Assembly: GCA_027451305.1 (NCBI GenBank)
Contig: DAIDJQ010000064.1
Location: 1-19,303, forward strand
Source: Cellulomonas sp.
Lineage (GTDB): Bacteria > Actinomycetota > Actinomycetes > Actinomycetales > Cellulomonadaceae
Direction: 5' to 3'
Length of the DNA: 19,303 bases
How positions within the stretch are numbered: the stretch's first letter is position 1; the number at the start of each line of letters is the position of its first letter. Below are positions 1-7,404 of this stretch, piece by piece. The notes under the pieces were generated by a model, which did not search any database, was not told the DNA's origin, and was given only the letters and a program-made list of their open reading frames with translations. Both the position numbers and the translations under genes were made by a program.

Positions 1-1199
1 GCGGTCAGCTCGCGCAGGTAGGTGCCGAGGTGCTCGGGCGGCACCGCCGAGTCCTCGAAGCCCGGCCACGCCTGGGCGCCGGAGGGAGTCCGACCGCCGA
101 GCCCTGCGCCGTCGGCGCGGATCCGCCACATCGCCGTCGCCTCGGGCCCCGGCGGGAACAGCCCGACGGCACGGGTCGACGCGTCCGCCGCGAGCGCACG
201 GGCCGAGACCAGCGCCTCGTCGAGCGTCTCGCCGCCGACCTCGACGAACAGCCAGCCGCCGCCCTCCGGCAGGTCCGGGACGGCGGCGGCGCCGCGCACC
301 CGGCGCACCACGTCCACCAGCCGGGAGTCCATCCCCTCGATCGCCAGCGGCCGGTGCGCGAGCAGCGCCGGCACCGCGTCCGCCGCGACCGCCATGTCCG
401 GGTAGCCGAGCACCACGAGCACCGGCGTCGGCGCCATCGGCACCAGGCGGACGGTGGCGCCGAGCACCGTCACCACGGTCCCCTCGGTACCGACCAGCGC
501 CTTCGCCAGGTCGGTGCCGTGCTCCGGCAGCAGGTGCTCGAGGGAGTAGCCGGACACCTGCCGGCCGAACCGGCCGAGCTCGGTGCGGATGGTGGACAGG
601 TGCGCCCGCACCAGCTGGTCGAGGCCCGGCACCGCGTCCAGCGCGCCGGCACCGGCGCCGGCGGTGAACCGACGGCCGGTGCCGTCCACCACGTCCAGGC
701 TCAGCACGTTGTCGGCCGTCCGCCCGTACGCCACGGCGTGCGGACCGCAGGCGTTGTTGCCGATCATCCCGCCGAGGGTGGCGCGGGTCCACGTCGACGG
801 GTCCGGACCGAACCGCAGGCCGTGCGGTGCTGCCGCGCGCTGCAGGTCGGCCATCACGGTGCCCGGCTGGATCCGCGCGGTGCGGGCCTGCGGGTCGAGC
901 TCGAGCACCCGGTTCACGTGCCGGGACCAGTCGAGCACCACGCCGGGCCCGACGGCGTTGCCCGCCACCGAGGTGCCTGCGCCGCGGGACGTCACGGGGA
1001 CACCGAGCTCGCGGGCGACGCTCAGCGCGGCGAGCGCGTCCTCCTCGTCGTGCGGGAAGACGACGACGCGGGGCACCACGCGGTAGTTGGAGGCGTCGGT
1101 GGAGAACTCGGCGCGGCGGCGGGTGGAGTCGTCGACCTCGCCGCGCACCGCCGAGCGCAGACCGGCGACGAGGGTGTCGGTCGCTGTCGCGGTGGCCAC
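1..1199 (-). CDS. FAD-binding oxidase/dehydrogenase, N-terminal part (GlcD / D-2-hydroxyacid dehydrogenase type), cut by window edge
   Basis: About 400 residues are visible; the C-terminus lies beyond base 1. The protein has the PCMH/VAO-type FAD-binding fold (FAD_binding_4). It shows RVVVFPHDEEDALAAL, then VTSRGAGTSVAGNAVGPG, the glycine-rich loop that binds the FAD pyrophosphate, then TLGGMIGNNACGPHAVAYGR and VGTEGTVVTVLGATVRLVP. The opening EVDDSTRRRAEFSTDASNYR is typical of large actinobacterial proteins that fuse this flavin domain to a C-terminal Fe-S (GlpC-like) domain and oxidise D-lactate or a similar 2-hydroxyacid. The fusion cannot be confirmed here. The frame has an in-frame TGA near 1255 and no ATG, so GTG at 1199 is the only reasonable start, although no clear Shine-Dalgarno precedes it. 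It lies downstream of feoC with a hairpin between, so it is probably a separate unit. The substrate is not known. Confidence 0.9.
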   Translation of the reverse strand, partial: MATATATDTLVAGLRSAVRGEVDDSTRRRAEFSTDASNYRVVPRVVVFPHDEEDALAALSVARELGVPVTSRGAGTSVAGNAVGPGVVLDWSRHVNRVLELDPQARTARIQPGTVMADLQRAAAPHGLRFGPDPSTWTRATLGGMIGNNACGPHAVAYGRTADNVLSLDVVDGTGRRFTAGAGAGALDAVPGLDQLVRAHLSTIRTELGRFGRQVSGYSLEHLLPEHGTDLAKALVGTEGTVVTVLGATVRLVPMAPTPVLVVLGYPDMAVAADAVPALLAHRPLAIEGMDSRLVDVVRRVRGAAAVPDLPEGGGWLFVEVGGETLDEALVSARALAADASTRAVGLFPPGPEATAMWRIRADGAGLGGRTPSGAQAWPGFEDSAVPPEHLGTYLRELT

Positions 1200-1217
1200 G
1201 GCTCGCAGTGTGTCATT

Positions 1218-1242
1218 GCGTCCGGGCCGCAGGCCGGGACGC
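1218..1242 (-). terminator. stem-loop downstream of feoC
   Basis: The 11-base arms 1218-1228 and 1232-1242 pair with one mismatch around a 3-base loop. The hairpin starts 11 bases past the feoC stop and sits before the FAD oxidase gene. There is no T-run, as is common in high-GC actinobacteria. A terminator or 3'-end stabiliser for feoABC is an inference. Confidence 0.5.
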
Positions 1243-1253
1243 CCGCAGAGCGG

Positions 1254-1499
1254 TCAGCGGGCGAACGGGCAGCCGGCGCACGCCAGCGGGTCGACGGTCG
1301 CGGTCCGGCAACCCGTGCCGCACGGCGCGGAGCCGCGGGCCGACCGGTCCCCACCGCCGGCGCGGAGCACCAGTCCGATCCGTTCGGCGTGGTCCAGCGC
1401 CGCGAGGACGAGACCCTCGTCCACGCCGAGCACCGCGGCCACCCGCGCCGGGGGCAGCCCCCGGCCGGTCTCCCGCAGCACCTGCGCCAGGACGCTCAT
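1254..1499 (-). CDS. feoC: FeoC-like small iron-transport regulator
   Basis: The protein has 81 residues. An N-terminal winged-helix-like part (residues 1-47, MSVLAQVLRE...ARVAAVLGVDEGLVLAALDHAER) resembles the HTH of FeoC. The C-terminal tail carries four cysteines at about 60, 64, 74 and 77 (PCGTGC and ACAGC), matching the Fe-S or redox cysteine cluster of FeoC proteins. FeoC is known to modulate FeoB stability or activity, or to act as an Fe-S/O2 switch; which applies here is unknown. The ATG at 1499 shares one base with the feoB stop (TGATG), so translation is coupled. This position as third gene after feoA and feoB is the strongest support for the call. Confidence 0.75.
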   Translation of the reverse strand: MSVLAQVLRETGRGLPPARVAAVLGVDEGLVLAALDHAERIGLVLRAGGGDRSARGSAPCGTGCRTATVDPLACAGCPFAR

Positions 1500-3640
1500 C
1501 AGGCACCCAGCAGCCGGGAGCCGAGCTGGAACACCGCCACTGCCAGCAACCAGGCGACCACCAGCGAGCTGCCGACGGACACCGCAGTCCAGCGCGCCCC
1601 GAACAGCCGCCGCTGCTCGGCCACCGTCGCGAGGCACGGCGTGTAGGCGAGCACGAAGACCATGAAGGCGAACGCCGCGGACCGGGGCGCACCGCCCGAG
1701 GTCCGCGTGAAGGTGGCACGCAGCTGCGTGCCGAGGTCGCCGCCGGTCGCGGCAGACGCCGCAGCCGTGCCGCTCGGGCCGCCGACCGCGTGCGCCTGGT
1801 CCCCGACCGCGTACGTCTGCGCCATCGAGCCGACCACCACCTCCTTGGCGACGAACCCGGTCATCAGCGCCGAGGCGGCGTGCCAGTCACCGAACCCGGC
1901 CGGGGCGAACACCGGCGCGATCCCCGCCGCAGCCCGCCCGTACACGCTGTCCGCCACGGGCACCCGCGCCACGGAGTACCCACCGGTCGCCGGGACGGCC
2001 ATCAGCACCCACACGGCGGAGAGGGTGATCACGATGATCGTGCCGGCCTTGGTGACGAAGGCGCGCACGCGGACCCATGCGGACGTGGCGATCGCCCGCA
2101 GGCGCGGCCGCTGGTACGCCGGCAGCGCCAGCACGAACGGCTCACGACGCAGGTCACGGAACGCCGTGCGGCGCAGCAGGAGCCCGATCCCCACCACCAG
2201 CAGCGCGGACAGCAGGTACATGGCGAGCACGGCGAGCCCCGCGTGGCCGGGGAAGAAGACGCCGGCGAGCATGAGGTACACGGTCAGCCGCGCGGTGCAG
2301 CTGGTGAACGGGATGAGCAGCCCGGTCAGCAGCCGCTGCCGGGCGTGCGGCAGGGTGCGCGTGGCGGACAGGGCTGCGACGTTGCAGCCGAAGCCGACGA
2401 CGAGCGGCAGCACCGCCCGTCCGTCCAGGCCCAGGGACCGCATCGCACGGTCGGCGACGAACGCGGCACGGGCGAGGTACCCGGAGTCCTCCAGCAGCGC
2501 GACGGCGACGAACATGAGCGCCATCAGCGGCGCGAACGACAGCACCGTGGCGACCCCGGCGAGCACGCCGTCGACGACGAACCCGCCGACCCACGGCGGC
2601 GCGCCGCCGAGCCAGCCGTGCAGCAGCCCGCCGAACCAGCCGACCACCAACGCGTTCACGCCGTCCATCAGCGGTGCGGCCGCCGTGGTGGCCAGCTGGA
2701 ACAGCCCCCACATCACCGCCAGCAGCACCGGCACGCCCGCCCAGGGGCGCAGCAGCACGCCGTCGACCCGGTCCGACCAGGTGCGCAGCGCCACCGTCCG
2801 GCCGGCGGCGGCCTCCCCCTCCGGGTTGGACGGCCGGCCCTCCTGGGTCGCGAGGGTGCCCAGCACGTCCTCCACCCACGCGAACAGCTCGGCCGCGTCG
2901 GCCAGCCGCGGGTCGAGCTCGTCCTCGTCCGACGTGGTCCCGAGCGCGCCACCCGTCCCCTCCGGCGACGCACCACGCCCGTCGTCGTCCGCGGCCTCCG
3001 GCCGGTCGTCGTGCACCGGTCCCGGTCGGCCCGGGAGCCTGAGACCTGGAGCCGCCGAGAGGTCGAGCCGGACGGGCGGGCCGTCCAGCGCCGACCGCAC
3101 CGCGTCGACCAGGGCGTCCACGCCGGCGCCCGTGCGCGGGTCGAGGCCGACGACCGGCACCCCGAGCGCCGCCGCGAGGTGCTCGGGCCGGACGTCCACC
3201 CCGCGCGACGCCGCCACGTCCCGCATGGTCAGTCCCACCAGCACCGGCATGCCGGCACGGGCCACCTGCGCCACCAGGTAGAGCGACCGGGCCAGCGCCG
3301 TGGCGTCGGCCAGCACCACCACCAGGTCCAGCGCGCCGAGCGGACCCGTGCCCGCCACCGCATCGGCCGTCACCTGCTCGTCCGGGGTGCGGGCCAGCAG
3401 GCTGTACGCGCCCGGCAGGTCCACCAGGAGCGCACCGGCGGCCCGCCACGGTCCGGTGGCCAGCTCGACCGTGGTGCCGGGGGCGTTCACCACCTGCTGC
3501 CGGGACCCGGTGACGGCGTTGAAGAGGGTCGACTTGCCGACGTTCGGGCTGCCGACCAGGGCGACCGTCGCCTGCCGCGCCTCCCGCGTACCCGCCGGCA
3601 CCGGCAGCGTCGCGACGTCCGCCGGCTGGTGGCAGCTCAT
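1499..3640 (-). CDS. feoB: Ferrous iron transport protein B (GTPase-coupled Fe(II) permease)
   Basis: This is a 713-residue FeoB. The N-terminal G domain has G1 GSPNVGKS (30-37), G2 APGTT (53-57) and G3 DLPGAYS (74-80). The G4 position reads LTMRD (137-141) instead of the usual NxxD, and the G5 position reads DPRTGAG, so the guanine-contacting motifs are altered. A low-complexity acidic/Pro/Gly linker (about 200-270) separates the G domain from the polytopic membrane domain. That domain contains the two Gate regions with family motifs FGCNVAALSATRTL and CTARLTVYL, and the C-terminal FAFMVFVLAYTPCLATVAEQRR. It imports Fe(II) across the cytoplasmic membrane. The ATG at 3640 overlaps the feoA stop as ATGA. 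It is presumably repressed with feoA by an IdeR/DtxR-type protein through the box at 3883-3901. Confidence 0.95.
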   Translation of the reverse strand: MSCHQPADVATLPVPAGTREARQATVALVGSPNVGKSTLFNAVTGSRQQVVNAPGTTVELATGPWRAAGALLVDLPGAYSLLARTPDEQVTADAVAGTGPLGALDLVVVLADATALARSLYLVAQVARAGMPVLVGLTMRDVAASRGVDVRPEHLAAALGVPVVGLDPRTGAGVDALVDAVRSALDGPPVRLDLSAAPGLRLPGRPGPVHDDRPEAADDDGRGASPEGTGGALGTTSDEDELDPRLADAAELFAWVEDVLGTLATQEGRPSNPEGEAAAGRTVALRTWSDRVDGVLLRPWAGVPVLLAVMWGLFQLATTAAAPLMDGVNALVVGWFGGLLHGWLGGAPPWVGGFVVDGVLAGVATVLSFAPLMALMFVAVALLEDSGYLARAAFVADRAMRSLGLDGRAVLPLVVGFGCNVAALSATRTLPHARQRLLTGLLIPFTSCTARLTVYLMLAGVFFPGHAGLAVLAMYLLSALLVVGIGLLLRRTAFRDLRREPFVLALPAYQRPRLRAIATSAWVRVRAFVTKAGTIIVITLSAVWVLMAVPATGGYSVARVPVADSVYGRAAAGIAPVFAPAGFGDWHAASALMTGFVAKEVVVGSMAQTYAVGDQAHAVGGPSGTAAASAATGGDLGTQLRATFTRTSGGAPRSAAFAFMVFVLAYTPCLATVAEQRRLFGARWTAVSVGSSLVVAWLLAVAVFQLGSRLLGA

Positions 3641-3867
3641 CGAGCCGGCGCCGGCTCGACGGTGATCCGGGCGCAGGTCGCCGCGTCGAGCGCGAACCGG
3701 TCGGCACCGACGGCGACCACCCGACCCTGGCTCCCGACGTCGTGCGTCACCTGCACCAGCGCGCCGGCCCGCAGACCGAGCTCACCGAACCGGAGGCGGA
3801 CCGCAGGCTCGACGTCCACCCGGACGATGCGCGCGACGGCTCCGGCGCGGCAGGCTCCCAGCTCCAT
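3637..3867 (-). CDS. feoA: FeoA family protein (SH3-like partner of FeoB)
   Basis: The protein has 76 residues and is a single SH3-like FeoA domain: MELGACRAGAVARIVRVD at the start, RLRFGELGLRAGALVQV in the middle (the family pattern is RLxxLGLxPGxxV) and VVAVGADRFALDAATCARITV at the end. FeoA binds FeoB at the cytoplasmic face and is needed for Fe(II) uptake. The frame is open further upstream, to 3960, but that extension would run across the iron box and promoter. ATG 3867, which begins the conserved domain, is therefore preferred. The 4-base ATGA overlap with feoB supports coupled translation. It is the first gene of feoABC. Confidence 0.9.
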   Translation of the reverse strand: MELGACRAGAVARIVRVDVEPAVRLRFGELGLRAGALVQVTHDVGSQGRVVAVGADRFALDAATCARITVEPAPAR

Positions 3868-3882
3868 GCCGTCCACAGTAAA

Positions 3883-3901
3883 TAAGGGTTGCCTTGCCTC
3901 A
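3883..3901 (-). promoter_or_regulatory. IdeR/DtxR-type iron box upstream of feoA
   Basis: The minus strand reads TGAGGCAAGGCAACCCTTA, which matches the IdeR/DtxR consensus TWAGGTWAGSCTWACCTWA at 15 of 19 positions by hand count. It ends 16 bases before the feoA ATG, where a repressor would block initiation. Iron-dependent repression of feoABC is inferred from the known behaviour of this regulator family. Confidence 0.75.
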
Positions 3902-3968
3902 TAGGACACAGGTCCCGGGTGTGAGACCGACCGGTGAGGCGACGCCGCACGCGGCGTCACGCGGCGAC

Positions 3969-4009
3969 GGCGCCGGCCCGCAGGGAAGAGCTCCCGGCCG
4001 GCCGGCGCC
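3969..4009 (-). terminator. long stem-loop between osmC and the feo promoter
   Basis: The arms 3969-3978 and 4000-4009 are perfect 10-base complements (GGCGCCGGCC/GGCCGGCGCC). The 21-base loop itself contains a small GGGA/TCCC hairpin. It lies downstream of osmC on the minus strand and before the feoA promoter, so it probably ends osmC transcription. No T-run follows. Confidence 0.5.
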
Positions 4010-4029
4010 GCCCGCGCGACCGTGCGGGC
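4010..4029 (-). terminator. stem-loop just past the osmC stop
   Basis: The perfect 6-base arms 4010-4015 and 4024-4029 (GCCCGC/GCGGGC) enclose an 8-base loop, 4 bases after the osmC stop codon. With the adjacent larger hairpin it may form a tandem terminator. A stem this short is common by chance at this GC content. Confidence 0.3.
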
Positions 4030-4033
4030 GCGC

Positions 4034-4471
4034 TCAGATCAGGGCGGCGTCCAGCGACACCGTTGTCCCCGTCAGGGCCTTGCTCACGGGGCAGCTCGCC
4101 TTGGCGTCCTCGGCCACCGCCTGGAACCCGTCGGCGTCCATCCCCTCCACCTCGCCACGCACCGTCAGGGTGATGCCGCTGATCCGGAAGCCACCGGCGG
4201 GGTCGGGGCTCAGCCGCACGTCGGCCAGCACGTCCAGCGAGCGCGGGGTGCCGCCGGCCTGCGCGATCAGCGCCGAGAGCTGCATCGCGTAGCAGGCGGA
4301 GTGCGCCGCGGCGATGAGCTCCTCCGGGCTCGTCGTGCCCTGCGCGTCGTCGGAGGTGCGGCGGGGGAAGGACACGTCGTACTGCCCCGCCTTCGAGCTG
4401 AGCAGCTCCACGTGGCCGCCACCGTTCTCCAGCGTGCCGGTCCAGTCCGTGCGTGCACTGCGCGTGGCCAT
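4034..4471 (-). CDS. osmC: OsmC-type organic hydroperoxide reductase (peroxiredoxin)
   Basis: The protein has 145 residues, the usual length for OsmC. The two redox cysteines are in the expected settings: HSACYAM (peroxidatic Cys, after the PEELIAAA helix) and ASCPVSKAL (resolving Cys). The N-terminal TDWTGTLENGGGHVELLSSKAG and the TTSPEELIAAAHSA segment follow OsmC more closely than Ohr. The enzyme reduces organic and lipid hydroperoxides with thiol or lipoyl donors in the cytosol. The ATG at 4471 has a good Shine-Dalgarno (AAGGAGA, at 4478-4484 on the opposite strand). The gene follows the AAA ATPase gene after 61 bases. It probably has its own promoter, because a TAGCGT-like -10 overlaps the upstream stop codon near 4530-4535. 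Confidence 0.92.
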   Translation of the reverse strand: MATRSARTDWTGTLENGGGHVELLSSKAGQYDVSFPRRTSDDAQGTTSPEELIAAAHSACYAMQLSALIAQAGGTPRSLDVLADVRLSPDPAGGFRISGITLTVRGEVEGMDADGFQAVAEDAKASCPVSKALTGTTVSLDAALI

Positions 4472-4532
4472 CGCAGATCTCCTTCGTCGTGGAAGCCGTT
4501 CGTCGGGCCCGGTTCGGCGCCCGGCACCCACG

Positions 4533-5750
4533 CTAGGAGTCCGGGACCGGCCGCGCGCGTTCGAGGTGCGTGCTCACCACGTGAGCAGGTGCGCCGGCAG
4601 CCTCGAGCGCCCAGGCCGCCCGCGCGTGCAGCGCCCGGCGCTGGTCCGGCGCGAGGCCGTCGTACAGCGCCGTGCGCACCAGGTCGTGCCGGAACACCAG
4701 CCGGTCGCCACGCGCCGCCACCACCCCGGCAGCGAGCGCGTGCCGCAGGGTGCGCCAGCAGGTGGTCACGTCGAGCGCCGCGAGCGCGGCCAGGTCCGGC
4801 ACGACGAAGGACGTGCCGAGCACCCCCGCCTCGGTCAGCAGGGCCAGCACCGCGGGGTCGAGGTAGGCCACCTGCGCCTGCACCCGGCGGTCCAGCTCGG
4901 CGTGCCACGCGGTGCCCACCAGGTCCACCACGCCGTCCGTGGGCACCAGCGAGCCGGTGTCCCGGGCCGCCCCCAGCACCTGCGCCAGCAGCTGGGGGTT
5001 GCCGCCGGCAGTGGCCAGCACGCCGCGCAGCACCGGCCCGGGTGCCGCACCGAGCGAGCGCTCGACGAGGGTCTGCACGGCGAGCGTGGACAGCGGCCGC
5101 AGCTCCACGTTGCGCGCGCCGGCCCGCACCCACGCGGTGACCAGGTCCGACACCGCGGCGCGGTGCGGCACCGGCCGCAGGGTCAGCACCACGAGGACAC
5201 CCGGGATCGACTCCTCGCGCGCCAGGCGGGTCAGCACGTCCAGCGTCGGGACGTCAGCCAGGTGCGCGTCGTCGAGCAGGAGGACCCACGGCCGCTGCTC
5301 GCCGCGGCGCCGCACCAGGGCGGCAGCGACGTCGGCGATGCGGGTGTGGCGGTCGAGGTCGGCGGACGGCACGGTCTCGTCGGGCCGGAGCGGGGCTCCG
5401 TCCGGCCGGTCGTGGCCCGGTTCGTCCTGTGCCGCGCGCAGCAGCCCGGCCAGCGCCTCGTCGAGCGGGCCGATCGGCCAGACGTCCGGCCGGGGCGCGA
5501 GCAGGGCCCGGATCGGGGCGTACGGCGGGTCACCGACCGTGGCCCGGACCTGCACCGGCTCCACCCCGACCAGCCGGGCCCCGGGCCCGAGGGCACCGAG
5601 CAGCGCAGACCGTCCGATCCCGGCCTCGCCCTCGAGCAGTGCGGCGGCACCCTCACCCCCGGCCGCCGCGGTCAGCAGGCCGTCGATGTCGTCCAGCTCG
5701 CTCGCGCGGCCCACCAGCTCACCGGACCCCGTGGCACCCCCGTGCTCCAC
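4533..5750 (-). CDS. AAA/STAND-type ATPase resembling the N-terminal half of LuxR (LAL) regulators, no effector domain
   Basis: The protein has 405 residues. An AAA_16-type module begins with ELVGRASELDDIDGLLTAA, the classic entry to the ATPase part of large LuxR-family (LAL/MalT-like) regulators. Walker A is GEAGIGRS (41-48): the invariant Lys is replaced by Arg (codon CGG). Walker B is WVLLLDDAH (155-163). GGNPQLLAQVL and FRHDLVRTALYDGL follow, as in LAL proteins. It stops soon after the latter, whereas LAL regulators continue for several hundred residues of TPR and a C-terminal HTH. No HTH or other effector is visible. It may be a stand-alone signalling ATPase or a decayed regulator. The GTG start at 5750 lies 7 bases after a TAGCAT -10, so it may be leaderless. 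It lies 24 bases after the M15 peptidase gene. Confidence 0.8.
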   Translation of the reverse strand: MEHGGATGSGELVGRASELDDIDGLLTAAAGGEGAAALLEGEAGIGRSALLGALGPGARLVGVEPVQVRATVGDPPYAPIRALLAPRPDVWPIGPLDEALAGLLRAAQDEPGHDRPDGAPLRPDETVPSADLDRHTRIADVAAALVRRRGEQRPWVLLLDDAHLADVPTLDVLTRLAREESIPGVLVVLTLRPVPHRAAVSDLVTAWVRAGARNVELRPLSTLAVQTLVERSLGAAPGPVLRGVLATAGGNPQLLAQVLGAARDTGSLVPTDGVVDLVGTAWHAELDRRVQAQVAYLDPAVLALLTEAGVLGTSFVVPDLAALAALDVTTCWRTLRHALAAGVVAARGDRLVFRHDLVRTALYDGLAPDQRRALHARAAWALEAAGAPAHVVSTHLERARPVPDS

Positions 5751-5757
5751 CCGAGTG

Positions 5758-5763
5758 ATGCTA
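5758..5763 (-). promoter_or_regulatory. putative -10 element for a leaderless AAA ATPase mRNA
   Basis: The minus strand reads TAGCAT, a TANNNT-type -10, 7 bases before the GTG start at 5750. This would place the transcription start at or next to the initiation codon. A weak -35-like TACACC lies 17 bases further upstream, inside the end of the peptidase gene. Leaderless GTG/ATG mRNAs are common in actinobacteria; this one is an inference from spacing. Confidence 0.35.
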
Positions 5764-5774
5764 GGCGTGCCAGG

Positions 5775-7388
5775 TCAGCCGGTGTACTCCCAGTGCCAGG
5801 CCTCCGGCTTGCTGCCTTTCGGCTCGGCCCAGGCAGGGTGCACGAACCCGTACGTCCCGGCGTTCTGGTTCATCCACAGGCGCTGGGCCGAGGACGACTG
5901 CTCGATGCCGCCCCCGAAGTCGACGGCGATGCCGAGACCGTGGTGGGACGTGCCCGGCGTCGCGCACAGGTAGCCGTGGACGGCCACGCAGGCCACCTGG
6001 GCGGCGTACGACCGGTACGAGTCGTTGATCGTCATGTGCACCCCGAACGCCGCGAAGTACGCGGCGTCGAGGCTGTCCAGGGCCTCCGCGGCGTCGCAGC
6101 GCAGCAGGGCGCCGGAGTCGAAGGTCGGTGCGCACAGCGCGGACGCCGGGATCCGGCCGTTGGGGTAGCCCTGCAGCGACGCCTTCCAGGCGGCTCGCTG
6201 GGCGGCGGCGGCCTGGGCTGCAGCGGCCTGGGCAGCGGCGGCCTGGGCAGCGGCGGCGGCCTGCTGGTCGGCGGCGGCGCTCGCGGCGGCGCGGTTCGCG
6301 TCGGCCGCGGCACTGACGTCCGCCGTGGCGCGGGCCAGGGCGATCACCGCGTCGCGCAGCCGGGCGGCGTCGGGGTCGTCCGTCGCCAGCACCTGCGGGA
6401 CGGCGGCGGCCACCTCGGCCGGCGTGTCGATCGCGGCGGCGGTCGGGGTCGCGCCGGGCGTGGCCGGAGCGCTCGCTGCGGGGGTCGCGGTGCCCGACGG
6501 GGTCGCCGCGGGGTCCGAGGAGATCGCGACGGTGTCCGACGAGGCCGCCGCGGGGTCGGCGCTCGGCGTCGCCGTGGGCGTGGCTGCGCCCGCCGCCGCA
6601 GGGGTGGCGGTGCTCGTCGCCGTCGGCGTGGCGGGGTCCGTCGGCGTGGCGGGGTCCGTCGGCGTGGCGAGGTCCGTCGGCGTGGCGGCACTCGTCGCCG
6701 TCTGCGTGGCGGGGTCCGTCGCCGTCGGCGTGGGCTGCGTGAGAGCGGCCGCGGTCGACGTGGGGTCGGCCGTCGCGGTGCCGGTCGGCGCCGGGGACGA
6801 CGTGGTCGACGAGGTCCCGGCCGACGCGGACGCGTCGGGTGCGGGGGTCCGTTCCGCCGACGAGCCGCCGCGCGAGGCGACGCCGGAGCGGTCGCTCCGG
6901 GCCGTCGCGTCCTCGGCCTGCACCTTGCCGACCAGCGTGCCGACCTCTGCGCGGAGCGCGTCGAGCTGCGCCAGCCGGTCGGGTGGCACCTGGGCCTGGA
7001 CGGCGTCGGCGCGCACGGCCACCGCACGGGCGGCGACGGCGTCGGCCACCACGGCGACCTGGTCACGGGTCTGCTGGCGCGCGACCTGCGCAGCCGTGAC
7101 CGCGTCGGCCGTGGCGCTCGTCGTCGCGCCGGCGGCCGTGCTCTCGCCCGTCGCGGGGTTCACCAGCACCACGCCCAGCGCGACGGCGAGGGCGACCACC
7201 ACGCCACCCTGCGCGACGCGGGGGGCGAGAGGACGCGGGGTGCGCGGACGGTGGTCCTGAGGGGCGCGGTGGGCACCGTGTGCACCGGTGGAACGCGTGC
7301 GCGGCGTGCCGGCGGCCGGCGCGGTGGCAGCATGCCTGCCGCCTCCGGACCGACGCCGGGGCGGCAATCTGTCACTCACGCGAAACAC
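5775..7388 (-). CDS. Membrane-anchored M15 (VanY-type) D-alanyl-D-alanine carboxypeptidase with long repetitive linker
   Basis: The protein has 537 residues. A basic cytoplasmic N-terminus (1-58) is followed by one membrane segment (about 59-77, GGVVVALAVALGVVLV) and an outside region. That region contains a helical stretch (about 85-160), a Thr/Pro/Ala-rich linker with TDPATP repeats (about 170-330), a helical Ala/Gln run (AAAAQ repeats, about 390-415) and the C-terminal M15B domain. Zinc ligands are visible in SHHGLGIAVD (H483, D490) and EAWHWEY (H532), with SYRSY as the usual substrate-binding segment. The enzyme should trim the terminal D-Ala from peptidoglycan stems. GTG 7388 is used; GTG 7379 is an alternative start. 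The gene is divergent from the HTH-PCMT operon. A possible ECF-type promoter lies at 7405-7430. Confidence 0.9.
   Translation of the reverse strand: MFRVSDRLPPRRRSGGGRHAATAPAAGTPRTRSTGAHGAHRAPQDHRPRTPRPLAPRVAQGGVVVALAVALGVVLVNPATGESTAAGATTSATADAVTAAQVARQQTRDQVAVVADAVAARAVAVRADAVQAQVPPDRLAQLDALRAEVGTLVGKVQAEDATARSDRSGVASRGGSSAERTPAPDASASAGTSSTTSSPAPTGTATADPTSTAAALTQPTPTATDPATQTATSAATPTDLATPTDPATPTDPATPTATSTATPAAAGAATPTATPSADPAAASSDTVAISSDPAATPSGTATPAASAPATPGATPTAAAIDTPAEVAAAVPQVLATDDPDAARLRDAVIALARATADVSAAADANRAAASAAADQQAAAAAQAAAAQAAAAQAAAAQRAAWKASLQGYPNGRIPASALCAPTFDSGALLRCDAAEALDSLDAAYFAAFGVHMTINDSYRSYAAQVACVAVHGYLCATPGTSHHGLGIAVDFGGGIEQSSSAQRLWMNQNAGTYGFVHPAWAEPKGSKPEAWHWEYTG
6212..6256. 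repeat. 15-bp tandem repeat, three units, coding for AAAAQ-type pentads
   Basis: Three consecutive 15-base units of the form CCTGGGCAGCGGCGG occupy 6212-6226, 6227-6241 and 6242-6256. The last two are identical and the first differs slightly. They keep the reading frame of the M15 peptidase and encode its Ala/Gln helical stalk. Confidence 0.7.
6622..6693. repeat. 18-bp tandem repeat, four units, coding for TDPATP hexapeptides
   Basis: The 18-base unit GTCGGCGTGGCGGGGTCC occurs at 6622-6639 and 6640-6657 without change, at 6658-6675 with one substitution, and at 6676-6693 with a diverged end. More degenerate copies follow. It encodes the Thr/Pro linker of the M15 peptidase on the minus strand. 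Such repeats can change copy number by slippage and so change linker length. Confidence 0.8.
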
Positions 7389-7404
7389 GTTAAGCGCATC
7401 GGAC

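Noticed and set aside
1022..1216. ATG at 1216 as start of the FAD oxidase
   Set aside because: This ATG is in a different frame from the FAD-binding domain. The correct frame has only GTG 1199 after its upstream stop.
827..3904. 1025-codon open frame on the plus strand across the feo operon
   Set aside because: It is the antisense shadow of feoB and neighbours. Its product is Arg/Gly/Pro/His-rich low complexity with no domain, as expected from high-GC antisense frames.
6622..6720. CRISPR-like array
   Set aside because: The repeats are directly adjacent, keep the reading frame and have no spacers; they are a coding tandem repeat.
6325..7260. Plus-strand frame giving a hydrophobic Val/Ala/Gly repeat protein that looks membrane-like
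   Set aside because: It is the exact antisense of the Thr/Pro repeat linker of the M15 peptidase; the repeats produce the apparent hydrophobic pattern.
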